64,000 nucleotides of DNA from Cliona cf. orientalis (lineage: Eukaryota; Porifera; Demospongiae; Clionaida; Clionaidae): assembly GCA_963930775.1 (NCBI GenBank), contig OZ005695.1:434001-498000 (forward strand), in the 5' to 3' direction. A model generated the notes under the pieces. It did not search any database. It was not told where the DNA came from and saw nothing but the letters and a program-made list of their open reading frames with translations. Positions 35,406 through 54,179 of this stretch are shown here, piece by piece (the stretch's first letter is position 1; each line of letters begins with the position of its first letter). The position numbers and the translations under genes are program-made.

Positions 35406-38400
35406 ATGAACAAGATGACAGTTGGTAGTTCAGTGTTGCAACTTTGCTTGTTGCTCGTTTGCACTTTACTGGGTAAGCTAGATTAGATAATACTAGTAAT
35501 AGCTAAATATCCACTCACTGATTGAATTTCTACCACTGGATTATTTTGCTGTTTCAATCCGTGAATATGACTGATCTTGTGGCCCTTACTAGGTGGTGGA
35601 GCTGTAGCTGAGGCCCCATCAAGCTGTAGCAGTGGATTTCCTGCGAGAGATAGAATAGTTGGCGACGTATTCGAATCAGCTGAACGCTCTACTCGACTCA
35701 TTCCTGAAATGAACTTCACTTGCAATGGCACCATTACTGGATACACATTTGCTGGGGTCACTGAAGATGGAGGACAGAATCCAGAGATTCAGATTTGGAG
35801 ACAGAACTCTAGTCAGCCAGAAGAATACTACAGGACAGGTGCTAGTATTATGATTAGTGAAGTATTGTGCGAGGGTGGATTTACTGAAGTATTTAAAGGA
35901 GTGTTTCACTGCAATCTGATGGACACTGCTCGACAGAAAGTTCAATCCGGGGACATTTTAGGACTTGAATTAGCTCCAGAGGGAGATATTGCTATTGATT
36001 TATTGTTCGCAAGGGTTATCAAAGGACCAACGAATTACTTGTTTAGTGAAGAACAGCTTCACTCTCAGTCACTAAGGGTAGTGCTTTGTGAAAGAGATTC
36101 AGTGAATCAAGAACTACCACAAATAACATTCAGCATTTCAGGTATGCATAAATAAACATTAGTTAGTTTATTCCACATGTACTGTGAGGCCAAAAATGGT
36201 TAAATTAATCGTTTATCCTCCAGAGAGCAACTGTATCAGAGGTTTTCCCACCATCCCGGTGTCTCAAGAGGATAGTATCGCTCAAGAGTCATCTGCAGTG
36301 ACAGTGCTCATCCCGGGAATGAATTTCACCTGTAGTCAGAGAATCTTAGCTTTCTATTTCGGTGGAATCAACCGGCAAGGAGGTGAACAAGATCCTGTGA
36401 TACAAATTTGGCGAGAGAACAGTTCCATACCAGGAAATTACTATAAGATTGAGCGTCCTATTCCTGTGAACAACTCAGATATTGTATGTGCCGATGGTCT
36501 GACTCTGACAAACCCACCCACTCGACGATCTTATTTGTGCATCCTCAATAAAGATTATCAGGTTTCCGTTGCGCCTGGGGATATTCTTGGACTAGAGATA
36601 CCTTCCACTGATGATGATGACTTTGATATTTTGTTCACAAGAGGAGGCCCGCTAAACTATATCTTCAATACAGAGCTGAACTCTACTGTCAAACTTTCTG
36701 AAAATTCTACGACTGAGGCACAATTACCTCAAATATCATTTGAATTTACATCAGGTACCAGAGGTCATCATCCTAGTAATGATGTCCCTATTAATATTAT
36801 TATTGTTATCATTATCCAGATCAATGCACCTGTGGGTTTCCAGAGCTAGTATCCAGCATGGAAGGAACCAACCAAGGAGATCCAAATAAAGTAACAATCA
36901 GGCTTTTCCCAGAGCTGAAGTTTGGGTGTAGTGGGAAGATTGTGAGATTCGCAGTAGATGTAGTGAATAGAAGGGGACAGCAAAGCCCAAAAATTCAAAT
37001 ATGGAGACCAAATGCCACCCAGTTACAAAACATCTACTACAAGACTGGTTTGGATGTTCCGATAGTTGATAGTGGTGAAGTGTGTCTTCGTCATGAACGT
37101 AATAATGGACGAATATTTCGATGCACGCTGAACGATGCTTACCGAGTGTCAGTTCGACCAGGGGACATTCTCGGACTGGAGCTACCCCCAGAAATTGATT
37201 TCGATATTATCTTTACAGATCAGAGAACGGAAAATTATGTATTTGAAGGAAGCCTCACCTCACCTGCCAACCTGACTGAAGCTGATAGAGTCACCAATCA
37301 TACTATGCCATTAATCAACTTTACAGTGATGCTAGGTAAAACAAAATAAACTGTTACTAATACCATACACATGCTGTATGACAGGCCAAAATTAGTACAA
37401 TACACTCTACTTTGTACATGCTCTCTCCCCCTCCCCCCCCCCTTCTCTCAATGACATATACTCAAGATTTTGAGCCTTCAAATGGAGGTGATGGATCACA
37501 TATTACAACCTGTACTGACACTCTACCCACAACTAATGCTCAAAAAGGAGTTGTTTCAGTTCAGATCATAGCAGGAAGTGTGATAGGATCATGCATTGTT
37601 CTCCTGCTACTAATTATGGCCTCTGTGTTGCTGGTCGTGTGCCTTAAAAGGCGCAAAAAGATAAAGAAGTCACGTGACAATGATGTTGATCTAAGTGTCA
37701 ACTTAATCAATCCCGTATATGTTCCAAGAGGTGAGCAGTTCACACACATGCACACAACATACACAATGCCATACAATAGTCTCGAATTCAGACCCCCTAT
37801 TTCCACAGCACTGGATGCTGGTGATACAATACATCATCAGGCAGTGCTGCAGAAATAGGAGGGGTCTGGGTTCGAGACTATAATCATACATACACACTCC
37901 CCACACTCACACTCACATTCACTAGGAGTTTCCCAAGGCAAATTTCCAGCAGTATCTTATGTAGCTGCAAATAAAGATCTCCCAGGGAATGGCCATGGCG
38001 GCGGTCAAACACATCATGATTACGATGAAATCAACAACAGCGGAGAAGTCCGTGCTTGCAGATCTGTATCAAGCATCAATGAATACTGCCCAACTCCCCA
38101 CAATGAACGAAAAGTCTTTCCACCTGTCACCACGGTAACTTTATACAAGCAAAGGGTAATATTTTTGTATAGAATAATGTGTCTTCAGATGAACAGATAG
38201 ACTGGAGATCGATATCTGTAGTAGGAAATTTGTAAGATAGTACAAACTTACTAGCTACACATTCCACTCATTTTCTGTCAGATAAAAGTAGGAAATGAGT
38301 ATCATGTTTTGATGTTTGGTACTTAGGACATTGAGGAAATTTCATTTTTAAGCTGCCTCATGGAGCAGTAATATAGTTGTATTGTACTCCTAAGTAAGCA

Positions 38401-40540
38401 AAGTTTGAAGAAGGAAATTCAAATAGAGCATCTACCCTGGCACCACCCCACCCCACCACCATCACCCCATCACACCTCACCCCACCCCACCACCATCACC
38501 CTCTGTAGCCACATAACATGTACTACCACAGTAGCTGTACACTTGTTGGATCATTCATTGAGAGCTTCTGTACATTTTTTGTAGGCAATGGAGGGAAGTG
38601 GTTGTAGCAATCATGATATAATATATGTACCCTCAAAGGTAAGCTAAATAAAGCAAACATCACATATAATAATTATGTAGAACTATAGGGGAATAGAATA
38701 GTGTAGCTACACATGAGCTATTGATGTATCATACACAGGAACAGAGAGAAGCAGTTGCAGGGAGTATTGATGACGATAGCTACGTTTATGAAGCCCTTGA
38801 AAAGGTAACCATTGAACTTGACGTGAATGCATTGTAATACTGAAAAGTGACTTACAAACAATAGCCTTGTTCCCCAGGCCCTTCCCAAGCAGTTTTATCA
38901 ATGTTACATATTTGAAAAGTGAATATTGAAACGCTGAAATACAAACTTTAGAGATAATATGCTTAACATCAAAGGGTGTGCAGCTTCAGCTAAGCTAGCT
39001 GCTGTGTTTGTGTTTTGTACAGGAGCAACAACAAGACAGCGCTAGCAGTGGAAGGGTATTATCTCAAGAGGACGATAAATTCTGGTTACCGGCAGATAAT
39101 GTGAACGAGCTCTACAAGCAGATGTGCTCAAAGAAGTATAGAGAGATAGTCAGACAACAAGTGGAGTAAGAATTGATTCAGAATGATATTTGCTTCGTAA
39201 GAATCATATTTTCTTGAAATTACTCCAGAGTGACAGAAAGCCTTGGCAGTGGGCAGTTTGGTACAGTGAATAAAGGTGTCTGGCAGAGTCCTAAAGGTCC
39301 TCTTGATGTAGCTGTGAAGCAGCTCCAGCCTGGAGCCTCAGAGGAAGAGAAGGTCAAGTTCCTCCAGGAGGCAGCCATTAATGGACAGTTCAGACACCCC
39401 AACGTCGTTCAGCTGATGGGTGTGGTCACAGTTGGAGAACCAGTGAGTCTATAAAATAAATCATGGATGCAAATTTTGATCGTTGTGAGTTTACATGTTA
39501 GACAATGATAGTCCTGGAGTTACTATCCAATGGAAGCTTGAAAGATGTTCTTATCGAGATGCAACCATCGTAAGCTCTTATCTTGCCGAAACTGAAGATA
39601 TTAGACTAAATATTATGATGATACTGCAATGTTTATTTATTATACAGATGTGAAGGTTGTGATACTACCAATGTGGATGAACAGTTACCGCTGAAGTTCT
39701 GTCAGCATATAGCTTCAGGCATGAGCTATCTCGCCGGGAAATCTTTTATCCACAGAGATCTGGCGGCCAGGAATATCTTGGTATCAAAGGACAAAACTTG
39801 CAAGGTATGAGGTGTGAACATTATAATGATTGTTATCCATTCTTATTATGCCCATTGTTAGATCAGTGATTTTGGAATGTCCCGCTATCTATTGGATGAA
39901 AACTACTATGTCTCTCATGGAGGAAGAATACCAGTCAAATGGACGGCCCCTGAGGTAGGCAGCAATTGTTTGCATCGCCAATGGAAACAAGCTGCTATTG
40001 ATTCTTCCAAACATTATATATAGGCTGTTCACTATAAGAGGTACTCCACTGCCAGTGATGTGTGGAGCTTTGGTTGTGTCATGTATGAGATATGGAGTCT
40101 CGGACACAAACCATTTGAGGAACACTGCAATAGCGATGTAAGCAAAATATGATGCATGATACCAGTGACTATAGTGGCTATTTAACGTACAGGCAGTTAA
40201 AATGGTTGACGAGGGCTACCGTCTCCCTCCCCCTCCTGGACTGACAAAGGAACTCTACAAGATCATGATTCAGTGCTGGTAAGTAGAAAATTTTGCAAGT
40301 TGAAGTAGAATCAACTTATATTTTCCTTCCTTCTTCAGGCAGCCAGAGAGCAGTCAGCGACCCACCTTCCCTCAGCTAGTGGAGATGTTGTCTCGAGCTG
40401 ACTTTGAGCTATTTGTGTGGGAGGAGGAGGATTTGAGGAACAGTGACCCCCAGGTGAAGCTGATTGGAGCTCCACTGGAACTAGCAAAGAACCTCTACCA
40501 CGAATTACAAAGATCATATACATCTCAAACAGCCAGCTAA
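35406..40540 (+). CDS. RTK8: receptor tyrosine kinase, three ectodomain modules
   Basis: Predicted 1110 aa. Exons: 35406-35472, 35593-36141, 36224-36754, 36820-37335, 37467-37730, 37926-38134, 38585-38638, 38739-38804, 39023-39165, 39229-39442, 39502-39569, 39648-39804, 39862-39954, 40024-40137, 40193-40278, 40339-40540. Signal peptide [17 protein letters not shown]. The modules carry FTCNGTI/FTCSQRI/FGCSGKI, IQIWR and GDILGLE motifs. The transmembrane helix is [18 protein letters not shown]. Tail exons hold tyrosines in INPVYV, VSYVAA, DYDEIN, NEYCPT, DIIYV and SYVYEAL settings. The juxtamembrane exon has FWLPAD and KKYREI. Kinase: [30 protein letters not shown]. It is the intact sister of RTK7. 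The long intron 38135-38584 holds a C-rich tandem repeat. Confidence 0.88.
38443..38502. repeat. C-rich tandem repeat in RTK8 intron
   Basis: Irregular repetition of caccccaccccaccaccatcacc-like units between about 38443 and 38502, inside the intron between tail exons. Confidence 0.6.
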
Positions 40541-40693
40541 TTCTTTACTATTCATGCCATATATACAACATTATGCAACAACATACTTTTGGTAATGATC
40601 GTCAAAGTTAAGTGTAAAAGAATGCGCACACGTCCACACCCCTCTGTGGTAAATCAACTTCCGGGAAAAAACAATAATTGATGCTGTAGAAAG

Positions 40694-43600
40694 ATGGCTG
40701 AGTGTCTTCGTTTTTACTTGTGGATAGCTACAACTGCTGTTCTACTAAAAATACGAGGTGAACATTAATTATTAGCCATAGATCATGCAAAAATTTTTTA
40801 ATATACTGTGGTCTATGTGCACGCAGCTGTGGCCCCACAGTGCACAGCAAATTTCAAAGATGAGCTAACTGTTGATGGTGGAATAAAAGGCCATGAGACT
40901 ACAATAGAGACCAGGCTCATTCCCAGCATGAGATTCACCTGCAATGGCACCATTGTGGGGTTCACAATCACAGGTGCTCCCAGTGATGCCGGCCCTGATG
41001 ACCCCATAATTCAAGTGTGGAGGGAAGACAAGGAACAGTGCGGCTCTTACCAAAAACTGGACTCTGAAATTGCTGTACACGAAAGCTCTTGTAGTAGTAT
41101 TACTCCACAAATGAATGCACGGATATTTCAATGTGTTCTAAATTCAGAATTGCAAGTGTCTGTTCAATATGGAGACATTTTAGGCATAGAACTCCCTCCA
41201 ATCAGCAACTCAGATTTTGAGCTATACTTCACGGATGGAGGACCAACTAACTATCTTTTCCAACGGCAGCTTTTTTCTGAAATCGATACAATAAATAGTT
41301 CAGATGTAGTTGAAGAGCAACCGCAAATCACGTTGGATATCATTTCGGGTAAGGTAACTAAAAAACATCGCCTATTGTATTGATTTTCCTTCATCATAGA
41401 TCAAGATTTTCACTGCGGCATTGGACATCCAGTAGAAATGTCTCCAGGCCCCCCTAGAGGGATCAGCGCCAGTGCTATCACGCTACTCATTCCAGACCTA
41501 AAGTTCACCTGTGATGGCATCATCACGCAGTTCACGGTAGGAGGGAGGGATCGCCAGGGATCAAAGGATCCAATGATTCAAGTATGGAGAGAGTGTACAA
41601 ACCAGCGAGGGACCTACTTCAAACCTGTCCCAGATATAGTAATGAATGCAACAGTATGCAATGGCGGCATAAATGTATTATCTATGGGAGTGATCCAGTG
41701 TACGCTGGAGGAGGACTTCAGGGTTGAGGTTGAAGCTGGAGATATTCTTGGCCTCGAGCTTCCCCCTACTGACGATCAAGATTTTGAGGTCCACTTCACT
41801 AATGCAAATGGAGGACCGGTAAACTACGTGTTCCGAGGACAAGTTCTCTCGTCAGTTGAGCTTGCTGATAGAGAGAGAGAAGTGGAAGATCAACCTCAAA
41901 TTAATATAACTCTAGCACCGCCAGGTAGGTAGCACTAAATCTATAGTTTCTATAATTTTATTTTTCTATCTGTGTTGATGCAACTATAGCTACCGTCATC
42001 TCAGCCTGTGAAAGAACCTCAGTTTGTGAAATCTCCATAACTAGCATCTCCACAACTAGCTCAGATTCTAATAATAATAATACGAAGTCTAGAGTAGCCA
42101 CTGGTGTGTCGGTGCCGGCTGCAGTGGGCGGAGCCATTGCTGGCTGTATTGTCGTGGCGATAGTCATCACACTACTGGTGCTCGTGATATTCACAGTGTG
42201 GAAGAGAAAACAAAAGTGGAATATCACAGCAGCTAATGGAGCCACACGAACAAATGAGTACCCCATGACAAATCCAATATATAAAGGTATGACACAGTTA
42301 TACATTTCTCTAATTACCGGTATGCAAATGTTTACGATCTCTATACTGCTAAAAATCCAGAGAACACTCTAACATCTGTCACCAACAATGTTGGTGGGGA
42401 CTATGATACACCAATTGATGGAACATTTGATTACGAAGATATCGATGAGAAAGAGGATATTGAGGCAGATCTGAAGCCGAAAGCAGCGCTGAAAGCAGCT
42501 GGACCTGGAGCAGCCCTACCACCTCCACCACAACCCACTAAAGGAAATTTCTACACCAAGTCACCAGGACCTCCAGCTACTCATCAGCCATCATATTCCG
42601 TTGTAGATGATTCGGGAAATTACGAAAGTCCAGTCCCGACATTGCCAAGGGTAAGAGAGTTATATATAGTCACTTAAGTGGTAAGATCATAGCTACATAG
42701 GCTAGCTAGCTAGTGAAGCATGGAATAGGAGGAAGTTGAGTTGACATAAAATCCATTTAAGGTGCTTTGAAAATGGTTTCAAAGCAACTGACCGTGACTA
42801 GCTATAGGTATATAGTTAGATGTAGATGGTTGGAAGGAAGACCCACACGTATCTATTTGTGATACAACTTATTCTTGATATTATCTGAAGCAGTTTACAT
42901 AACACATCACATGATTATTCCATTTATGTGAAACCATTAACAATAATTTTTTGCTATCTGCTGTTTTGACAATTCACTAGCATCACTAACAATGCATTCT
43001 AACTTCATTATGCTCTGCCGACCAAAATCCGTGCACAGCAGGGTACAACTGAGGGACGTCCGACTGAAATGAAACTGAATGAGCCAACAGCGGAAGGTGA
43101 TTACTGGGAACCGGCAGATGATGTTAACGAGCTGTACCAGCAGCTCTCAGCTAACAAGTATAGAGACATAAAGTCTTCACAAATCCAGTACGTAAAATGG
43201 TAAAGTCACACATGATGGTACAGGTAGATAGCACCATGCCTATATTATAATTATGGTATATGTTCGCATACCTTTGGATAATATTGATGTTTCAGAATTA
43301 TGAAGGCTCTTGGCTCGGGTCAATTTGGTGAGGTGAATAAGGGCATCTGGCAGAGTCCAATGGGAGCCATGGATGTAGCTGTGAAGCAGCTCCAGCCTGG
43401 AGCCTCAGAGGAAGAGAAGGTCAAGTTCCTCCAGGAGGCGGCCATTAATGGACAGTTCAGACACCCCAATGTCGTCAAGCTGATGGGTGTGGTCAGTGGA
43501 GAGGGATCAGTGGTAATAATAGCTAATATCTTGATGATGAGTCTGATATTATAATATTGAAAGTACTTGGGGGACATGGCCATATATGACCATGGTATTG

Positions 43601-44641
43601 TACTGTATGCAGACAATGATAGTGTTGGAGCTTCTTTCCAATGGAGACTTGCTAAACTTTCTAATCAATCAGAGACCGAGGTATCATAATAATATCTAAA
43701 AGTAATGTCTAAAGATTGGCGGCAATTCTTTCCAGTCATGGTGAGACCGTGCCTGTGGGTACACAGCAAATGCTGCTGAGATTCTGTCAGCACGTTGCCT
43801 CTGGGATGAGCTACCTTGCCAGCAAATCGTTCATCCACAGAGATCTGGCAGCTAGAAACATCCTGGTGTCTGAAGACAAGATATGCAAGGTTAACATCAT
43901 TAGCGCAATAATAATTAATACAACACTAAATGGATAAATCATGTGACATGTATTGTGGTTCATTATAATTAGATAAGTGACTTTGGAATGTCTCGTGATG
44001 TGGAGGATGAGAACTATTACGTCTCCAAGGGAGGAAAAGTGCCAGTGAAATGGACAGCCCCAGAGGTAAAGGTTGAACTAACTGTATAATATCACTGAGT
44101 TGTGAACATAAAATCACTGTAGGCTCTCCACTACAAGAAGTACTCCACTGCCAGTGATGTGTGGAGCTTTGGTTGTGTCATGTATGAGATATGGAGTCTC
44201 GGACACAAACCTTTTGAGCTCTTCAGCAATGCAGAGGTTACAAGTAATGCTCCATAAATGATAATATTCACTATTTTCTCTTGCAGACAGTGAAAAAAGT
44301 AGATAAGGGATACATCCTCCCTCCCCCTCCTGGACTGACAAAAGAACTCTACAAAATCATGATTCAATGCTGGTATGATGAGCAAAGAAGTCTGTATCTA
44401 TAAATGCTTTCTAAGATACTCAATCATGACTTTCTATAAATAAATAAATAGGAAGCCAGAGAGCAGTCGGCGACCCACCTTCCCTCAGTTAGTAGAGATG
44501 CTGTCTCGAGCTGACTTTGAACTTTTTGCCTGGGAAGAAGAAGACGTGAAGGACAGTGACCCCCAGGTGAAGCTGATTGGAGCTCCACTGGAAGCAGCTC
44601 AAGATCTCTACCCTGAACTTCAAAGATTATACACTAAGTAG
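40694..44641 (+). CDS. RTK9: receptor tyrosine kinase, two ectodomain modules
   Basis: Predicted 921 aa. Exons: 40694-40757, 40827-41348, 41400-41924, 41990-42286, 42361-42650, 43039-43187, 43296-43509, 43613-43680, 43736-43889, 43973-44065, 44123-44236, 44287-44372, 44452-44641. Signal peptide [18 protein letters not shown]. Two modules ([44 protein letters not shown]). Exon 4 has a short Ser/Thr/Asn stalk and a transmembrane helix ([20 protein letters not shown]). The tail exon has a polyproline stretch (ALPPPPQP), a possible SH3 ligand, and tyrosines in GDYDTP, FDYEDI, PSYSVV and GNYESP. The juxtamembrane exon has DYWEPAD and NKYRDI. Kinase: [30 protein letters not shown]. Its first kinase exon is nearly identical to that of RTK1/RTK5 although ectodomain and tail are far diverged. 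Confidence 0.87.
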
Positions 44642-44873
44642 TTGTTTTGAAACAGACTGAACTCTTCAGATTTGCACACTAATATTATTTCTGTATTACT
44701 ATACTGAGTATGTGAAAAGGGCGCGGCGTAGTTATTTCCGGGTTGGTGGTTGGTAAGGATCGTCACGAGCACTATATTAATCCCAGCTATCCTGAGCTCG
44801 AGTTTATACGTACTGATCTGACACCGCATCAAAGAATGTTGCAGACACCACATGCCTGGATGATTTTGCAACG

Positions 44874-51362
<6,489 letters not shown>

Positions 51363-51593
51363 ATAGTGCAGCTCTGAGAACAAACAATGAGATATTTCTG
51401 CTTTGTACATATCATCAAAATGTAATAGCTAGCAGTTGCTATGCATTCATAGCTAAACCAGGACTGGTTAAGATACATCTCTGGTCTGTGACTATGAGCA
51501 GTCTAAACATTCTCAAGCCTTTAATCATATATACAAAATTTAATGGATAAAATTAATGTTGATTTTGTGTTTATCATGGTCTGAATGACTAAT
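51363..51593. other. short spacer between convergent RTK10 and KLR1
   Basis: 231 bases separate the two stop codons, which face each other. It is AT-rich, and no exon or clear polyadenylation pair was established. The same spacer recurs at 53926-54179 before KLR2, as part of the duplicated unit. Confidence 0.5.
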
Positions 51594-53538
51594 TCATGAC
51601 TGGTGCACCGCAGTAGCATAAGCCTCATTTGGCTTTGTTTCCAAGTCATGGTTCAAGTCCATCAGGGGATAGTCGTAAGTGTGCGATGCATCATCAGCAA
51701 ATGTACCTGTTTCCTGGAGTGCAACTCCATATGCTTCATTGATAGCTGAAAATTTTCATCATAGAGGTATATACAGTGACCACATAGCTACTATGTGAGT
51801 CTGACAGTCGTGATACTACAATGAACTTACTAATGTCACCAACTTCGGAAATCCCATGTGCTGCATTGCTATCCACTATAAGTGTTCATTATGTATGATA
51901 GTGACACACTAGTCTATTTGTATTGTGGTTTAACTTGACTTACTGTGATCAGTGAGATCTGACGTCCTGAGGTAGGTTACATCGTCATACACTGCAATAA
52001 TGGACAGTCACTAAGGGTGATGGGGTACTCACTGTGTGTTAAGATTAGCGCTTACAATGATTGCCGCTAGTATCTTCGTGAAGATTTGAGACCCCATATG
52101 CTGCATTGTTGTCTACTGAAACTATAAATATGACCATTACTTGAAAAGGGTTGGGCATGAGACTAGACTCACTAGTCTTTTCTGCCTGGCTAGAACTGTG
52201 ACTTGTATAAAAATAACTCACTTGGTGATCCAAAGTTAAATCCATTTCCATATTGGTAGCCTCTATGATTCCTTCGCTGGATAATGCATATCACAATTAC
52301 TATGATCACCACAACAAGGAGGATGCATATGGCCCCTGCAAAACCACCAGTGGCGTAGATCACATATCCCAATGAGTCCGGTGGTAGAATTCCTCCTGGT
52401 GGTTGCACCTCATCAGTGGGATTAGTTGGTTCATTAGGAGCTGGGGTGGTGGCCCGGGGTGAAGCTGTGCTACCATCTGCTGCAGTGATGGGTTCTGTTG
52501 TAGATTGCTCATCAGTTGCCGTAGGTGGCTCAGTTGGTGGAAACTCCCCTACAATATTAATTTATGTAATGTAAGAATAGACAGCATATATCTTACCTGT
52601 TACAATGTGGATCAGCGGAGCTGAAAGAAAATTTGCTGTAGATGTGTATAGACTAATGTCACTGAGCTGAGGGCATCCAGATATAGTTTCCGAAATATGA
52701 GAGGTATTCAGTAATAAATGGTCGCTGTCGGGAAGCACTCTAGTTAAGATGGCTACATCAGATCCTGCTTCAATGGTAAATCCAAATGTGTCACCTTGAC
52801 TGAAACATAGTTGAGATAGACCAATGGGCCTATATTCAACTATTGTCCGATCCGCTGTGGTGCTCACAACTGATGAATTCCACTCTGCAACATCCTCTCT
52901 TCTTTGAAAAATAGAGTTCTTTTCAGTAAAAGTATGAAAAATTATTCTTTCCTGTCCTTGTGCATCCTTAATTATAAGCTGGGAGGTAGGGCTGACTGCA
53001 AGCTGAATTGACTTGATACATCCGTTGCAGCTGTATATAAACTGTGGACCACTCTGGGGTACAATGTATGTGCCTGCTCGAAGCTCACTTTGTAGTGGTG
53101 CAGAGTTTAAACTGTCTTGTCTGTCACCAAACTGAGTTTGATCACTACAAATACTACCACTCTGTCTACCAGTTGGAGAATTTGTTGGTATTGATTCAAC
53201 AATTTTATTGCAACAGTCTTCCACTGTATTGCTCTCTCTCAGAGTCATAACACACTGCAGGCTGTCGGCACAACCAGTTCCACTCCCCGTAGCACTGCCA
53301 TTGGTGCAAATATTGACCTGACTAACCAGACTGCAGCTACTCAGGGGACACTGCCCTACAATATAGAACAACAAGTCTTGGCTGCAAGGTAATGCTATAA
53401 TATTATTACACAGGTATACGTGTATACCCCGGCTCCACAGCTTCCTAATTTATTTATGCTAAGCTAGATACAGAACTGACCTTGAGTTTGGGCAGCAGTG
53501 AGCAGAACAGAAATCAGTATCAGATAAGCAGACGCCAT
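51594..53538 (-). CDS. KLR1: kinase-less receptor with N-x-x-Y tail ladder
   Basis: Predicted 482 aa, minus strand. Exons in order: 53538-53481 (signal peptide MASAYLILISVLL), 53355-52597 (ectodomain, 253 codons), 52548-52222 (Ser/Thr/Pro stalk and transmembrane helix [20 protein letters not shown]), 52115-52056, 51991-51944, 51875-51831, 51745-51594. The ectodomain begins with a Cys-rich part ([24 protein letters not shown]), followed by a part with SCNGCIKSIQ, RIIFHTF, YRPIG and LCFSQGDTFGFTI that parallels the RTK module. Each small tail exon is phase 1 and supplies a tyrosine motif: NNAAYGV, YDDVTYL, NAAHGI (tyrosine replaced by His), then INEAYGV, HTYDYPL and NEAYAT in the last. No kinase. 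The tyrosines are likely phosphorylation-dependent docking sites, perhaps substrates of the neighbouring RTKs; that partnership is inference. Confidence 0.83.
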
Positions 53539-53675
53539 GGATCACAAGAGATATCTTAATTTAATACCGGAAACTCTACACTAGCCCCGCCCATCCGCAG
53601 CAGCGCGCCGACATGTGAGCAACACTAGCATTAATTTTAATATTCACAAGCTAACCGGGATCGATTGTGGCGATC
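53539..53675. promoter_or_regulatory. bidirectional promoter between KLR1 and the relic first exon
   Basis: 137 bases between divergent start codons. It shares ctacactagccccgcccatcc (GC box CCCCGCCC) and ctaaccg with the KLR2/RTK11 intergenic region, and was duplicated with it. Confidence 0.5.
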
Positions 53676-53925
53676 ATGGCGTTTACGTATTTGATACTGA
53701 GCTCGATGTTGCTCGCTGCTACTCAAATCTAAGGTATATCGTACCCATCATCGTGCAATGTCAGGAAAAATGACATGACATTGTACTAGTTTAGAATTCT
53801 GGATTTTATTGTCCTCAGTGTATATATTAAAAGGAAGAAAACGGTGGCTATGATCAGCTGCTTCACCTGGGAGCACCATTCGAGTTGGGAGACAATCTTT
53901 ATCCAGATCTTCAAAATTTATAATT
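53676..53925 (+). pseudogene. relic: RTK11-like first exon joined to RTK10-like last exon
   Basis: 53676-53733 reads [18 protein letters not shown] then TAA where RTK11 has CAA, followed by intron-like sequence resembling RTK11 intron 1 up to about 53815 (gaattctg.attttattg). From about 53830 the sequence matches the final exon of RTK10 (gaagaaaacggtggctatgatcagctgc...ttatccagatcttcaaaattta). Nothing of the genes between is present. This is the expected scar of a tandem duplication whose unit ran from the RTK10 last exon to RTK11 intron 1. Confidence 0.78.
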
Positions 53926-54179
53926 AAACAGTGCAGCTCTGAAAACAATGGCAAACAATGAAATTTTCTGCTTTGTGCATATCAAATGCCAGTTAGCAGC
54001 CGCTATCCATTCATGGCTAAACCAGGACTGGTTTATATAATTATATAAGATACATCTCTGCTCAGTGACTATGAGCATTCTCAAGCTTTTCTTGTATTAA
54101 ATCATGCTTTGTATACAAAAATGTAAACTTATTCATTTTGTGTTCTGAAGATCATGGTCTGAATGACAGTGATTCATGA

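Noticed and set aside
37420..37442. C/T-rich run as a regulatory site
   Set aside because: It is the pyrimidine tract before the acceptor at 37466.
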